Assembly: GCA_012656075.1 (NCBI GenBank)
Contig: JAAKBF010000374.1
Span: forward strand, 248,001 to 312,000
Direction: 5' to 3'
Source of the DNA: Phytophthora hibernalis
Lineage: Eukaryota > Oomycota > Peronosporomycetes > Peronosporales > Peronosporaceae
DNA: 64,000 nucleotides
Translations under genes and position numbers: made by a program
Notes under the pieces: model-generated
Told to the model about the DNA's origin: nothing
Databases searched by the model: none
Seen by the model: only the letters and a program-made list of their open reading frames with translations
Part shown: positions 42,835-54,949 of the stretch, in pieces
Position numbering within the stretch: the first letter of the stretch is position 1
Layout of the letters: each line of letters opens with the position of its first letter

Positions 42835-43557
42835 TTACGAAACAAGCGTACTTACAAATGCTCGCGCTCGATCCACTAAGCATACCTCGCCATTGGAGCC
42901 CGCGATGGCTACCACGCCTCCCAGATAGAACAGCGCATCCACGACCTCATTGAGATTGGTCATGCCTTCAAGCTTGGAGAGATCATTCATTACCGAAAAA
43001 TCAGTCATATCATAATGGCGGCGGAACTCACGTAACTCGCGCTTGCTGAGTAGACGAAAATGCCGAATCGATAATCCACGCTGTCCAAAGTCCCACGAGA
43101 AAAACCGTCGAAGTACAGCCGGATGTGACAACATGGGCATCGTCTGGCACTCGCATTGTAAAAATGCCAACAGTCGCACGTCCGCTCTCGACATCAGTGC
43201 TCCGTGTGACCCCATAGCAATAACCAGTTATGCCGAATACGTTTGGGCGAAGATAGCATAATAGCGCAGTGCTCATTTGTTTGTGACGAATACCGGAGAG
43301 CCTTGTGTTGTGGGAACTTGATCGGAGAGCGAAGAAAATGAAAATGAGAGCTCTCCAGACGACTGCTGTCGCAGTCGTTTCCTAACTGCCTCCATGCGAT
43401 CGGGAAACAACACTTTCTTCTTCGTCGGACCTTTGCCCTCCGAGTATAGAAACCACTCCCTGGAATCAAAACTGGTCGTAAGAAATGTTCTCTTGCCTTT
43501 GACCGTGGCGGGCCTGCCATTGGTGAGATGAATAATGGAGATGACGGTTTTCAGCAT
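42835..43557 (-). pseudogene. Gag-like or other element ORF, degenerate
   Basis: Two open stretches (43557-43273 and 43215-42835) read like parts of one protein: DSREWFLYSEGKGPTKKKVL, then SWDFGQRGLSIRHFRLLSKR and EVVDALFYLGGVVAI. The first covers repeat A. It lies upstream of the RT on the same strand and may be the retroelement's gag-like ORF. No motif settles this. Confidence 0.45.
43318..43456. repeat. Repeat A, copy 1
   Basis: About 139 bases, from TTGATCGGAGAGCG to AGAAACCAC. Homologous to 37807-37936. This copy has a short extra segment (GACTGCTGTC region) missing from the other. Confidence 0.8.
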
Positions 43558-44796
43558 GAAGCCTGCGGTAATCAGTTACCAGGTGACAGCTTGTACTCTC
43601 TCGGCGGTGGTTGGTTTCGGTGCGGCGATAGATGGTGTCCTCTTTGCGGCGAAGTTGTTCATTTAGTTGCTGCTTCTCTTAACGAAGGTCGCATATGATG
43701 TACCGCTTGGTGTCCAATTCAGTCGTCAGTATTATCGTTTTGTTGTTGTTCTTAAGTGCCGTGTTTCCTTCTTGAAACGAAGCATTTTCAACAGACAAGA
43801 ACTGTTGTATCTCCTTGTGTACACGGCGTGTAGCTTGCTCTTCGATGTGACGTATTCAAACGCTCACACCACTGTTGCGACGTGCACACCTGGTCTTCCC
43901 ATCGGTCGTTTTGGCTACTCTCTGAAGATTATTCGCTTGAATTGGTTTTGTAGAACGCCTACGCCTAGCGCACCGGTCGATCTACCAATTAAATTACTGA
44001 TGCACCCACTGTTGCTCCAGACTGTTGCACAGATGGACAGGAATTCACAACATCCTGGCTTTCGCATTTGCTTTCTTTGTCTTCGTTGTCGCTCTCGCCG
44101 AACCCTTCGTTAACGCTGAGTTCTTTCAAGCTCTGGAAATCGTCTACCGTCATATTGTGCACTCTGTTGTGGATACGCTTGTGAATATCAAGGACGATCG
44201 TACTTGTGGACGAATAGCGCGACACTAGGTGATGATGGAGCAAAACCGTGACGAAATCATGGCTTTTGAGTGAATCAGTGGCGTGCGAGTCACGACCTTC
44301 GACTGCTGCGTGCTGTTCGTTGTACAAGTCGCGCACTTGGCCCTCGCGGAAGAAAATCGTCGATTAGAGTGAGTAGTGTCATGGTGTCGGACTCATTGTA
44401 GCCTTTCGCACCAAGAGGACGGCCAGACTTTGTCTTAGACTTCCCGTTCGCGTTGTTTCCGTTGTTGTGGGGCCTATTCTCTTCTCCTTCAATTTCAGAT
44501 GCTTCGGATCCTTCCACGTCAGATGCCCCGTCATCGGCTGCTCGAGCTACTTCAGTAGGGGTCTTGCTTCTGCTTGTTGAAGCGGTTTTCTTCTTGCCCT
44601 TCGAGCTTGACTTGGCAGACACGGTCTTGACCCCATGCTGGGATGTGGACTTGGTAGCGTTCTTGGTTCTCCCTTTGTCCATGCTCGTCGTGACGGATTT
44701 GTAGCCATGCTTCGCAGGGGTTTTGCCGTTGCTGCAGCTCTTATTGGTCCACCTCACGGATTCACTAAGAATGCGGAATTGATCTGGTGAAACCAA
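43490..44796 (-). pseudogene. Transposon-associated Myb/SANT-like, coiled-coil protein
   Basis: The N-terminal half is Lys/Ser-rich with an AT-hook-like core (SKTKSGRPLGAKGYN near 44415). It is followed by SDTMTLLTLIDDFLP, a SANT/Myb-like helix pair seen in many oomycete element proteins. A frame change near 44345 leads to VRDLYNEQHAAVEGRD and then a helical region. Further fragments down to about 43500 read as coiled coil (NEQLRRKEDTIYRR near 43660). Stops lie between the blocks. Probably the DNA-binding protein of a mobile element, possibly the same one to its right. Confidence 0.5.
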
Positions 44797-44799
44797 GAG

Positions 44800-45450
44800 T
44801 GATGTTCCACATCAACTGAGACATGAAAGTGAAGGCCACTTCAACATTGCAGACAGGAGGGATGATCGCAGCTAAATTTATACATATACATTACGTTTGG
44901 TTGACTGCAATCTCTACAAAAAGGTTTAGGCTGAAAATCTGTCCGGGAAATGCTGCGGGAATCGGTCCAGTGTTCGCACACACGCTATAATATTAATAAC
45001 GATACTGCTATTACAGTACTATTTGCAAACGGTTTGTTAATGTGAGAGCATAGTGAGGACACAGGAAAACTCCATATCTTTAGGGTGTCAGTCCATATCA
45101 ATGGTCCAAATCCACACATATATGGCGTCAGTCAATCCACACACTCTGGAGTAAATACACACGTCCCAAAGCGAATCCGTAGGCGTTGGTGGCGCTCCAC
45201 CGGATGCGGAGTTTCTATCAACTTAGCTAACCATTGCACAACGTGATACCCCTAGGCAACCAGTAGTCAACACCACAGAGGCGCTATCTGTTGGTGGAAG
45301 TTGGCAAGCGGAGCGTTTCTCCCTGGCAGGTCCGCGCGATTACTCGATACTCATTCTGTCGGACTTCAGACTGGTTGCTAACACCGGAGCTGTAGGTTTT
45401 CCAGATAGATCAAACAGACGAGACGAATAGGCGCGATACCGCTAATTGAC
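44800..45450. other. Intergenic, nothing coding
   Basis: AT-rich sequence with a short repeated TGGCGTCAGTC/GGTGTCAGTCCA pattern near 45080-45135. No gene or known repeat recognised. Confidence 0.5.
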
Positions 45451-45453
45451 CTA

Positions 45454-45651
45454 CCGTATTAATCGGATTGAGTGAGGCAGCGGTAAAAAGTTCACTTCCT
45501 TTATAATTTTTTTAAAATGTTAGGGATAATTTAGTTTTAACGGTCGTATAAAATATTTACATACAATTTTCAAGTTATATATACATTATTGATTTAGTTT
45601 TTACCGCTGTAGCATTGAATCCGTCTGTCTCACTTAATCCGATTTATACGG
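45454..45651. mobile_element. TA-flanked MITE (Tc1/mariner-type)
   Basis: 198 bases with terminal inverted repeats. The left end, CCGTATTAATCGGATTGAGT, pairs with the right end, whose reverse complement is CCGTATAAATCGGATTAAGT. The element is flanked by TA on both sides (45452-45453 and 45652-45653). The interior is AT-rich and non-coding. TA duplication is the hallmark of Tc1/mariner-type transposition. Confidence 0.88.
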
Positions 45652-45899
45652 TAAGTTGCGTTTTCCTCCGCTAGTACATCCCTTTGCCCTTAATAGTATG
45701 CGCGGGTTGAGCTTGATCTTGCTGATAACGTGTTGTTTTGGCGGAGCAGTAGCTTTTTCTTCGACTGCACGTCGACACATTCGCCCTTTTGATAATAACA
45801 TCTGAAGTTTGCTGGTTTTGCAACTTTATATCGCTGATGAAACCTTCATGTGCACGTATCAATAGAAAAACTACTGTCTTGGGCATTGCTACATCGGTA

Positions 45900-47400
45900 A
45901 ATGCGCGAGACTGAAATCCAGCGAATCTTAGAAAACATGAAGCATGCCAAGAAAAATAACATGACAGTGAGCAACACAGACAAATGCACAGTTTACAGTA
46001 GTTCTACAGTGCATCGGATGTGGCATCGGGGTGCTGTCATGTGCATCACCGGTGTGCGCGGAAGCGTGCTTAGCGCCCATGAAGTTTCAAAGGAAGATTA
46101 AAGTTTTGAGCTGCGAGGAAAGCAACATGAACAACATTTACGAGATTGGGATGCACGAATTCATCGCAGCAGATCTCCCGTCAGGAAAGCTGACACATGA
46201 GCAGAAGTTGTTGCCCGGTCAGCTGCAAATGGTTTGAAGCCTGCAATAATTTGAAACGCGATAGCCGATAAGACAACTGTGAATAAAGCTCCGCTTCTGA
46301 ATAAGGCTCAGAATTTTGTGACGCACTTTCGAAAGATCAAACTGAACAACTCCGATGACTTGGAAGTATTGGAGAAAATCGTGAAAGTCCCAGCTTTTCA
46401 TGAGGAGTCGAAACAAAACGATCCATTCCCTTTCCCGTTCAGCGCTGGAGAAAATGAGAATGTTACATTTGGAGAAGGAACTGATGCAAGTTTTATATTG
46501 TCGGGTTTACGACTAAAACGCTGCTTCTTAATCTAGATCGAGACCCCATGATTTATCCTTCACTTTGATGCAGCTTATAAGCTCATTAAAGTGGAGTATC
46601 CTACGTTTGTTTGTGGGATTTCGGATCATGCACGGTCATTCCACCTTGAAGCGCTTCTTTTACGTCGCAGAAAGTGGAACGACACTACACTTCCGTCTTG
46701 GATGTGTTGCGAGCTATAAATTCTCGTGTTGTTGAGAGACCTATGCAAGCCCACTTCATTCCCAGTGACGCTGACGATGCTCAATACAACGCAATGGCAG
46801 CAGTATTTAATAATTGTGATCTCAAAATTTTGATGTGCGTTTACCATGTCACCCAAAAATTCACGAGAGAACGAGCTTAATTCTTCCGGCAAAGCGTAGC
46901 GGATGTGTTTGATATGCATTACGTAACGACTAGCTCAGCATTTTAAGCCACGCCAAATGCGGTGGTACGCCTCTGGTTGGTAGATCCAGACACAGAAGAT
47001 TTTGGAAAGTTCGTTTTGAAGCAGTGGTTGAAGGGAAAGTTTGTCAAGTGACAATGCTTTCGGATGTCAATTGGCTGGGCCACTACCAACACTACAGTGG
47101 AAACATTTAATTCCAAGCTGGAAAACACTGACACGCTTCCAAACCGGCTCCTTATGGGAGCGTTGTTAGGTCATCTACAGCTGTGTTGTCGACTGGAGAG
47201 AATTGATACAACCATTTTCTAGGAGAAGCCAACCGCTAGCGACATACTACGAAAAAGAGCAACGGCACTACTACGACAAAGCCTGCTTTGCGAGACGCCA
47301 TCCCTTGATGAATTCGACAACATTGTGCTGGTTTATCGAAGGCGACACCCCTCATTTATATACGATCTAAAAGTAAAACTGTGGAGGTGAGACCGTTTGC
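45900..47400 (+). pseudogene. MULE (Mutator-like) transposase, degenerate copy 1
   Basis: Plus-strand frames contain HFDAAYKLIKVEYPTFVCGI (first Asp region, near 46563), QKVERHYTSVLDVLRAINSR (near 46665) and MCVYHVTQKFTRERA (near 46833). GWATTNTTVETFNSKLE, the conserved segment near the end of MULE transposases, is near 47075. Upstream frames (45901-46536) probably carry the N-terminal part. Frames shift at least four times, so it is inactive. No terminal inverted repeats were found. Confidence 0.75.
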
Positions 47401-47942
47401 AATCGCAGCAAAGTGGTGGTCTGCAATGGTCGGCGCGTGATCGGAGTAGTTGCCCTGACAGCTAGCTATGTTTTCCTAGTCACCGCGCTTGACCGAAGCC
47501 GAGAACTTAGCGTAAGAAGTAAGGGGTGGGGATAAGTCTATAGGCGGGTGCCACCGCGCGAGTTGGCCGCCCCATGCGTATTCAAGACCTAGTCATGCAT
47601 GACAGAATCCGTATTATCAAGCTGTTTAGGACATTTAGGACACTTTAGGAGCAATTATAGGACGCATTATGCCACACCTGAAGAATTCAACTCTCAAAAG
47701 AAGAACTTTAAAATTGGATATTCCTGTTATTTAAGCCATTTGCTCAGTATGTGTACATACCGTATAACCTGTGTAGTACCCGATAGAATGTTATATCCGA
47801 CAAGCCATATTAGCCAATCAGATGACTGCAATTTGGACACCACCGGATCGTTGTCATTTCCGACAGCTCCAAAAATTGGTGGCCAAGGATCGATAAAAGT
47901 TAGGCACCAGACCACTAAAGCGCAGTCACTTCCCAACTCTTC

Positions 47943-49301
47943 ATGGGCCGCGCACGAGCAAGTAAAGATGGAGGCCGCCGCGCTCGGCAGTACAAGCTCT
48001 CTACGACGACGTATGAGTTTCGACTCCATGTCATTCACCATTCTGATTCTCACGGAGTGTCCTCTGCACTCGCCAAGTTCTACCCTGAGGCCAAAGGCAC
48101 CTCGCTCGAGACTAAGCGCAAGATCATCTACCTGTGGCGGAAACGCCGCAATACCATCAAGAAGGCCGGGAAGAGCAGCTCGTCCAGCGTGCTGCGCAAG
48201 CTCAGACCTGCAGGAAGTGCCACTGTGCTGTCGTCTGAGACGGAGTCTCAGCTTCTTCGCTGGGTCAACGCCTACCGCGCCGATGGGGCGCTAGTTTCGG
48301 CTCTAATGCTCCAGCTCAAGGCCTAGGAGTATGCGGCAGCAGCTGGTATACCGCGTGGCGTTTTCACCGGCACATGGGCTTGGCGGGCTGGATTCGTGCG
48401 CCGCCATGCGCTGCGGTTCCGTGCGCGTACGCGCTAAGGACAGAAGAGTCCCGCAGACGGCGAGGCTGCTGTTCTTGCTTTTAATACCAGGATGCGCGCA
48501 GTCATGCACCGCCTAGGCGTTGATGTCGCCTACAACGCCGACCAAACGCCCATTGTCTTCGAGTACGTGCCGCGCACGACGCTCAACAAGCGCGGCGCAC
48601 GTACGGTGTGGGTTCGTACATGGGGAAAGGACAAGGAGAGGATGACGTGCATGCTGCTTGGGTCTTCTTTCGGCGAGAAGCGGACGCCGTTTTTGATACT
48701 GAAGGGCCGCCCATCCAAGGTCGCGGCGACGCAAGCCGATAACGTGGAGCTGAGACACGGCTTCGGCAAGCATCTTTGGAAGCAGATCGAGAGCCTCCAG
48801 GACAGACATGGCGTCCAGATCTACGTTAATAGCACGAGTTGGTGGAACACGTCGCTGACTCTCATTTGGCTGGAGTATCATTTCGGTGGACGTCAGCATC
48901 CAGAACAGCCTGTCCTTCTACTCCTCGACGACTTCTCTGCACATTGGACGCCGGAGGTGCGCACCCGCGCTCACGACCTCAACATCCACTTGCTGGACGT
49001 ACCAGCAGGGCACACAGGCGTCTGCCAGCCGGCGGACATTGCTTGGAACCGCCCGCTGAAGCAGCGTCTGCGCCAGCGCTGGGTAAGCTGGCTGATGACC
49101 AAGCTGGCGGGGAGGGAGAGCAGCAGCAGCGAGGTCAAGGCGCCGTCCAGGAATAACGTGGTTGACTGGGTTGCCAGTGCGTGGGAGGGGCTGTCCGCTT
49201 CGACGATCTCGAACGGGTTTAACGGCATACTTGCCGTGCCACCTGTCGACCCAATGTTCAAGGCCTCGTCTAATGCTCTTAGAGCGTTTGCAGCTCCTTG
49301 A
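47943..49301 (+). pseudogene. Pogo-like DDE transposase with two in-frame stops
   Basis: One continuous frame of 453 codons from the ATG at 47943 to the stop at 49299-49301, interrupted only by TAG at 48324-48326 and TAA at 48435-48437. The N-terminal helix-turn-helix region (SSALAKFYPEAKGTSLETKR) and a CENP-B-like second region precede the catalytic domain. The DDE residues are in YNADQTPI (near 48531), LLLDDFSAHW (near 48920) and QPADIAWNRPLK (near 49030). Both stops are one C-to-T change from a Gln codon. There are no frameshifts, in contrast to the neighbouring elements. It would cut and paste a pogo/Tigger-type element at TA sites. Confidence 0.85.
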
Positions 49302-51540
49302 TCCTGATGTTGGTGAGGTCGCTGATGAAGAAGACGTAGTAGATATGATGACTAGAGGAGAAGTAAGCGTCTAATGCAAGTGTTGGACTTTGTTTGAATC
49401 GTTCGCCGCGCTGGGAGGGTTCTCTGGGTAAACCCCTCCTGAATCTAATGGCAGCATTCGCGAGTGCTAATTCGGTGTTTTTTAGCAAAACGTCTGCTTT
49501 TCCACAGGGATTGTGAATTATCATTTTTAAGGGGCCGAACCCAAAAGTCAGAAGGGTGTCTGATACTACACAGGTTATACGGTACCCACAATAGTGGCTT
49601 ATAGCCTACTGGTATTTAATCTCATTCATTCATTTTGTGGCTGTATAATATTTGAAAAACATACTTTAATCAAGTTGGATGACTTTAAAAATCAAATATA
49701 TCCGGATACAGTGTCCATCTGATGCATTCCATGTGAATGTTGCCAACATCATCGGTAACTTACGTCGGACCGAAGTAATTTATTCAGGGAATGTCTTCCT
49801 AAGAGAAATGTCCGTGTATGGCGTCCTTTAAATTTCTTGCAATTGGTCGGCCTGGAAAAATGATATAATATCAATATTACGGATTTAGACTGACGGAATA
49901 GTTTATTAATGGTTTAACGCATTTAAGTATAATAAAACATTTTACAGAATAGTTTTGCATTTTTCTTTCTCCAACCGTTTGACTCTAGCTGCGGAGTGCA
50001 ACCTCTACTGCTTTGTGCTCCGCCGTGTGAAATACTGTTTCGTGATGCGAACGTGTGTTTACCTCTCTCCGCGGCCCCACGCTGCACAAGACTTCTGGGA
50101 GATGATGTTTAGCGTGAATCAAGTCCCTTGTGGGCGTGGATGGCTTTTCTACTCCCTAAAATCGATAAACATATATTTCAATCGTTATTACGGACCACCA
50201 TGACACCGCGTAACATTTAATATTGTATTTTCCATGCCCTTCTTGGCACTAGTCGGATACCAGGATCACTATCCACAGCTTCGCTGTGATAACTATTACT
50301 GTAAAACCTGTCCTAACTAGTAAGTCCCGTGGATCATTTAGAATTACGTATTAGATGAGTACGGGGATTTCCTTACAAATGCCAAGTTAACCCTTTCGAT
50401 TGTGTATACTATGGTATACAAGCTTAAGTCATTTACATAAAACGAAGCATTTTACCGCGTTTTAAAGCTGCGAAAGGGCGACGTCAAATCTTCCATTTGG
50501 ATTTGATTGTGTAGTTTATATTCCAAGTGTCCCGTCGAAATCGTACTTAAATTGTAAAACGAAACATGGATATTTATCTGCACTGTCCACAAGATTAGTT
50601 CAATTTGCAACAGAGCCCACAAGATTGCTTGATTGGTCAAAATGGTTCGCATTCCCATTTCCGCTGCGGACGAGGTGAGTCTCCATGAGGCCGCCGACCT
50701 GTGTTCTTACTTTAACTTCTGCATTCCTACAGGGGAGGGGGCGCTGAATATATATCCCAGGCATACGGCCTGGACACCAAGATTACCAATGTGTTCAAGG
50801 GCAGCTGTACGGCAGGGTGAGAGGAATTGCATGCTTCACATTTTGTATGTGGTGCACCAGGACCCCCGATAACAGCGCGCATATTGTCGAACACGGTGCC
50901 ATCCTTGAAGTTGGCGAACTCGTTGATACAGTACGACTCGATCATATTGCGCTTGTCATCACTGGCTTCAATTACCACCATATTCTAGTCCATGGCGCAG
51001 GCGAACTGTCAAGTTACCCAGATCATCATTCCCCGTACGGCCTCGCTGCTGTGTACGCCGCCAAACCTGGACACAAAATCGAAGTCGATCACGCCAAGTC
51101 CAGCTTCGCCTGAACTGGCATTAAGAGGTCCGCGAATGAGAACCCACGCCGCCGGAATGTCACCCGTTCGCTTGCTTGATGTCATGTTGACGGCTGGTTA
51201 GTACCTTGGCCTTTTGCTATCGTCACCCAAGCATTATTTCGTGATTATTTTGAGGTGACGTTGGCGTGTGACAAGAACTCGGAAAATATTCTGTTTCGCC
51301 TTACGCGCATGCGGACGCAGAAGATCCCGTACGTGATGGCTGTCTGTGATTTGATCTGCTGTAGCTACGCTACGCCAGGCCTATTTTATTTACAGTGCTA
51401 GTTGCTAAGACGGAGATATATATTCAAGAAAATCCTATAAAATCACGGTTGTTGTTCGGGCTTACTCTTTGTTACCAATGTACAGCATGCCCCAACCTAT
51501 AGGAACGCCACATGCAGCGTAGGGGCATCCACTTACAATG
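49302..51540. other. Long stretch without a convincing gene
   Basis: About 2.2 kb. The region 50641-51210 has a possible short first exon with GTGAGT...CCTACAG borders and peptide-like segments on both strands (YISQAYGLDTKI on plus; NEFANFKDGTVFDNMRAV on minus). No frame extends and I do not recognise a family. The rest is AT-rich. The phrase GCATTTTACCGCGTTTT near 50449 recurs, with changes, at 54155 and 54210. Confidence 0.45.
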
Positions 51541-51544
51541 TAGT

Positions 51545-53700
51545 ATTGTTTCTTCTGCTGTTTCGACTTCGTTGAATCGGTTTGGACATTTGCGTACGTT
51601 GTGTCCTGTTAAACCACATCCGCTGCATTTATGCCTGCCCTTTCATTCGTGTCGGCTGCTGTAATGAAGGCTTGAACTGCAGCAATCATTGCGTTTGTCG
51701 TGTCTAGAGTTTGGATGGGGGTTTCTGTTTCGAGGTTTCGCGCTGAAGGTAGCTCTCCACGACTGGTATAGCGCTTAGTGTAGTGCGCGCGATCTTTACT
51801 TGGTCGAATTGGGCCATGAGTTCGTCCGGCCTGTCGATATCGCGGAGGGCGGCCAATTGTTACATCCGTATCGTATTCTGAGTCTACTGGAACCGTAATT
51901 ACCAAGTCTGTGAATGCAGCATGAAACGAGGGGACAGTGTACGTAGGATGAAAGCACTTCAGCAAATTCTCCGTTATGTTGGTATTCTTGTCGATCTTTT
52001 TCTCATGATACACATCCGCAATCAAGTGGTGGCAAGGTATAAGAGTCATTTGCTGGGTGAAGCAGGGCGTGCATTGAAGTGCATCTAGATCGACTCTATA
52101 CGAACGAGTCGCATGGGTTGTGTATGCGGGAGATAGCTGGGTTTGAAAATGCTGAGCGACGTGGTATTATTGGGATGAATTTCTAGGCGACATGAGCAAT
52201 AGAGACTCCCGAAGCTCGTCATCGAACCATTTCTCGATTTTGGGGTCACGCCGTGCTTAGCTCGCATCCATTTAGCGGCAATTTGCTCGTTGTCGGAAAG
52301 CACATTCATCACGCGATGCAGGATTGCCAAACAGCTCCAGGTACTTGTTTTGGACCGCAAACTACTTTACAACAGTGTATTAATTTCACCTTCTGCTCCA
52401 CTAGTTGTTTTTATTCCACAAAGTGGTTTGGGCGAACCAAAGGGTGATACAGCTTTCCAATGTGTATCAATGTACGCAATATTATCGGCGTCATGTGTGC
52501 AATTACCAAAACGCGACCAACTTGTCGGATGAAGTCTACGTAGGTAGTCCGAACTAAATTGCTCCTTCTCTGTAGTAGGATGCAAAGGAACAGGAAATTC
52601 GGCTCGAATCATGTTCAATACAGCCTCATAAGCTCGACGCGAGTTACATGCCTGCAGCTTGTATACAAACGGTTTAACTCTTTTGATGTTCGGATCAACA
52701 GTCTTAAATCGATCGCTTACATTGAACACGATATGCGGTAAGCAGAATTTTAGATGGACGTGCAAACCGAGGTGGGAAAGCAAACGTTGGGAACAAGTTG
52801 CTTCCCCGATCTGTGAAAAGAGCAACCTCAACCAATCTCACTCCAGCAGACACTCAGTTTACTATAAACCACGCGAAATGCCACTTTGTTTCTTTAGTAC
52901 CAATCCAGCTGCAACAAGAACATTACCGCGATTTCCAACAAACGCCATTGTAGAGAGGGTTTTCATGTGTGTTCCGTCAATTGCATACACAGGCAACAAA
53001 TGTTGCTGGCGACTTACAACTTCACCAACGGCAATAAATGCTCGGAAAAATCGACCTTTTGTATCGAGTTGGCAGCAAATACGAGAACCAGGATTTTCAA
53101 ATCAAACAGACGTAAAAAAACTCGCAAAAGTGTCGTACACTGTGGCCTGTTCACAACTCAGGTCGATGTGGGTGGCCTATTTTTTACAGATACAATGACG
53201 CGCGCAAATAAGTATGACGTTCAGGTACAATCGCAGCCTTAAATCCACTTAAAGCACGAAGTTGACCGACTGTGCTAGTCAGCACCCCGTCGCACAAGTC
53301 TGAATGATCCAAACTCAAAGCGCTTATGTACCAGAAACATGTAGGAATGTCATTCAGCCTAGATTGTTTGATGTTTTCCCGCGTCGCCGGAAGAGGTGAC
53401 GGACCACGCACAGTTAGTGACCTGGCATTTCCACTTTTAGTAGTTTCCATGTGAAACTCCAAGCTCAATAGATTTACGTTCGTTGAACGCAACATCTTTG
53501 AGAAAAGCCCATCCACCTCAGCAGACTGAAAGTAGTCATACTGAATGAGTTGATCACGGCGATGACGGACACGTAGGTCAAACAATGTCATTCCCTTTGA
53601 ATCGACCAGCGCGGCTAAGTGGATGTACATCACATTACGCAAGAAATCACAGATAACAGCAGCTATAGACGCCAATAGCAAATAGAAAGAATTACGCACG
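51545..53700 (-). pseudogene. MULE transposase, degenerate copy 2
   Basis: On the minus strand, VRHRRDQLIQYDYFQSAEVD (near 53565) is followed by AIDGTHMKTLSTMAF (the Asp motif of MULE transposases, near 52985). LPHIVFNVSDRFKTVDP (near 52735) and PLCGIKTTSGAEGEINTLL (the C-terminal conserved block, near 52425) follow. A zinc knuckle, C-x2-C-x4-H-x4-C (CSGCGLTGHNVRKC), lies near 51625, as in FAR1/MuDR-type proteins. Several frame changes and stops show it is inactive. It is different from copy 1 and in the opposite orientation. Confidence 0.78.
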
Positions 53701-54410
53701 CGATTGCAAGGAGCTATGTGCCGATCCTCTCTCGATAAAACGAAAATGGCGTCGGAATACAGACTGACGGGTCAATTGCACGAGATCATAGGTGTTTCAA
53801 AACCCCCGTTGGTGTCGGCTCACCAAACAGCCTCCTATTGAATGAAAACAATCTTGGGGGCTCTGCAGCAAATTGAACTAAGGAAATTACTAGCGGTACA
53901 AACCACCTATCCCCCTGAGAAAGAGGGGGTAATACCAATTCGCCCGGCACGCCGATGCGGTTTACAGGTCCGTGTGCGCAGCACGCGGGCTTAAACCCAG
54001 GACCAAGCAGGGTCATACCTAACTCGGCTTAGGGTTGTGTCACCGCTCTCAGGGTTTCTAAGGGTGAGGCTCGTGTGTAGTTTCCCTGTCGGTATCTCCG
54101 ACTTTCATGATTTCTAATCTTGTGGGCAGTGCTAATAAATATCCACGTAGCATTTTGCTGCGTTTTACATGGGTACATTCTCGTACTTAGCTGAAAACAA
54201 GGAACACGTGGCATTTTGCCGCGTTTGACCACGAAATGGTTAACTACGTTGTGAACAACCTGTGTGGTATTAAATATTAGCATACACAGTTATTAATTAG
54301 GACAGGGTTGACAGTGTTGACAGTATTCGTGCAATCGCAGGTGTCAGTTAGGGTCAGATACCGGTAAGGCTGACCCGGTCACGTACGCGTTCGACCTTCT
54401 TTCCTTGGCA
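53700..54410. other. Intergenic, mixed composition
   Basis: Includes a GC-rich segment (53810-54050) with CGCCCGGCACGCCGATGCGG, which may be LTR-derived. Two variants of GCATTTTGCYGCGTTT are at 54155 and 54210. No gene recognised. Confidence 0.4.
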
Positions 54411-54414
54411 ATCA

Positions 54415-54555
54415 ACTCCGCCGACCATAATCATGGGTTCAGCCACGCTAACTAGCTCTGCGTTGATGTATGTAGCTGGTCGTCGTACAGTGTCGCATAC
54501 TTGTATTGTACGTGGTTTTTGATCGCCTTGCTACATGTACAGCTGCAGACATTTT
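54415..54555 (-). pseudogene. RXLR effector C-terminal relic
   Basis: About 140 bases match the region around 35470-35575 of the RXLR effector on the same strand. The match covers ATCATGGGTTCAGCCACGCT against ACCATGGGCTCAGCGCCGCT, then GTAGCTGGT, TGTCGCATA and GCCTTGCTAC. The minus strand reads AEPMIMVGGV. Nothing of the signal peptide or RXLR part remains. Confidence 0.65.
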
Positions 54556-54559
54556 ATGT

Positions 54560-54940
54560 TTTATGTTAGCCGAATCAACAATATCTGTATCAGAAGCGGA
54601 ATTACTTACAATTTGGACATCGAACACGCCGTTTAAAAATATTCAAAATATAAGGATACGTTTTAGTTTTACGATGGTAACAAGTACTTAATGTGGTACT
54701 TCAAGTTCACTTTTTCGAGTCACTTCCAAATAGTTTGTGTCAGATCCTTTTTATTTCGGTGTCGCTGAATCGAAGTATTCTTTCTAGCTATCGTTATCTT
54801 GCGCTGTGCCGGTGTTTTTGCTCAAGGTAGACAACTGGAACATCCGATTAATCGCTTTGGTCAATCGAGGTTGGCAACTGCAAACATATCGCAATGTACA
54901 CCAGCCACAATGAGGCAGTATCTACACTTATCTATTAATA
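54560..54940. other. AT-rich spacer
   Basis: No gene seen. Separates the effector relic from a dispersed repeat. Confidence 0.5.
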
Positions 54941-54949
54941 GTGAGCAAG

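Noticed and set aside
50633..51213. Possible two-exon gene or helicase-like fragment
   Set aside because: There are splice-like borders and peptide-like stretches on both strands, but neither strand extends into a recognisable family, and the P-loop-like GGPG lacks the Lys and Ser/Thr of a real Walker A.
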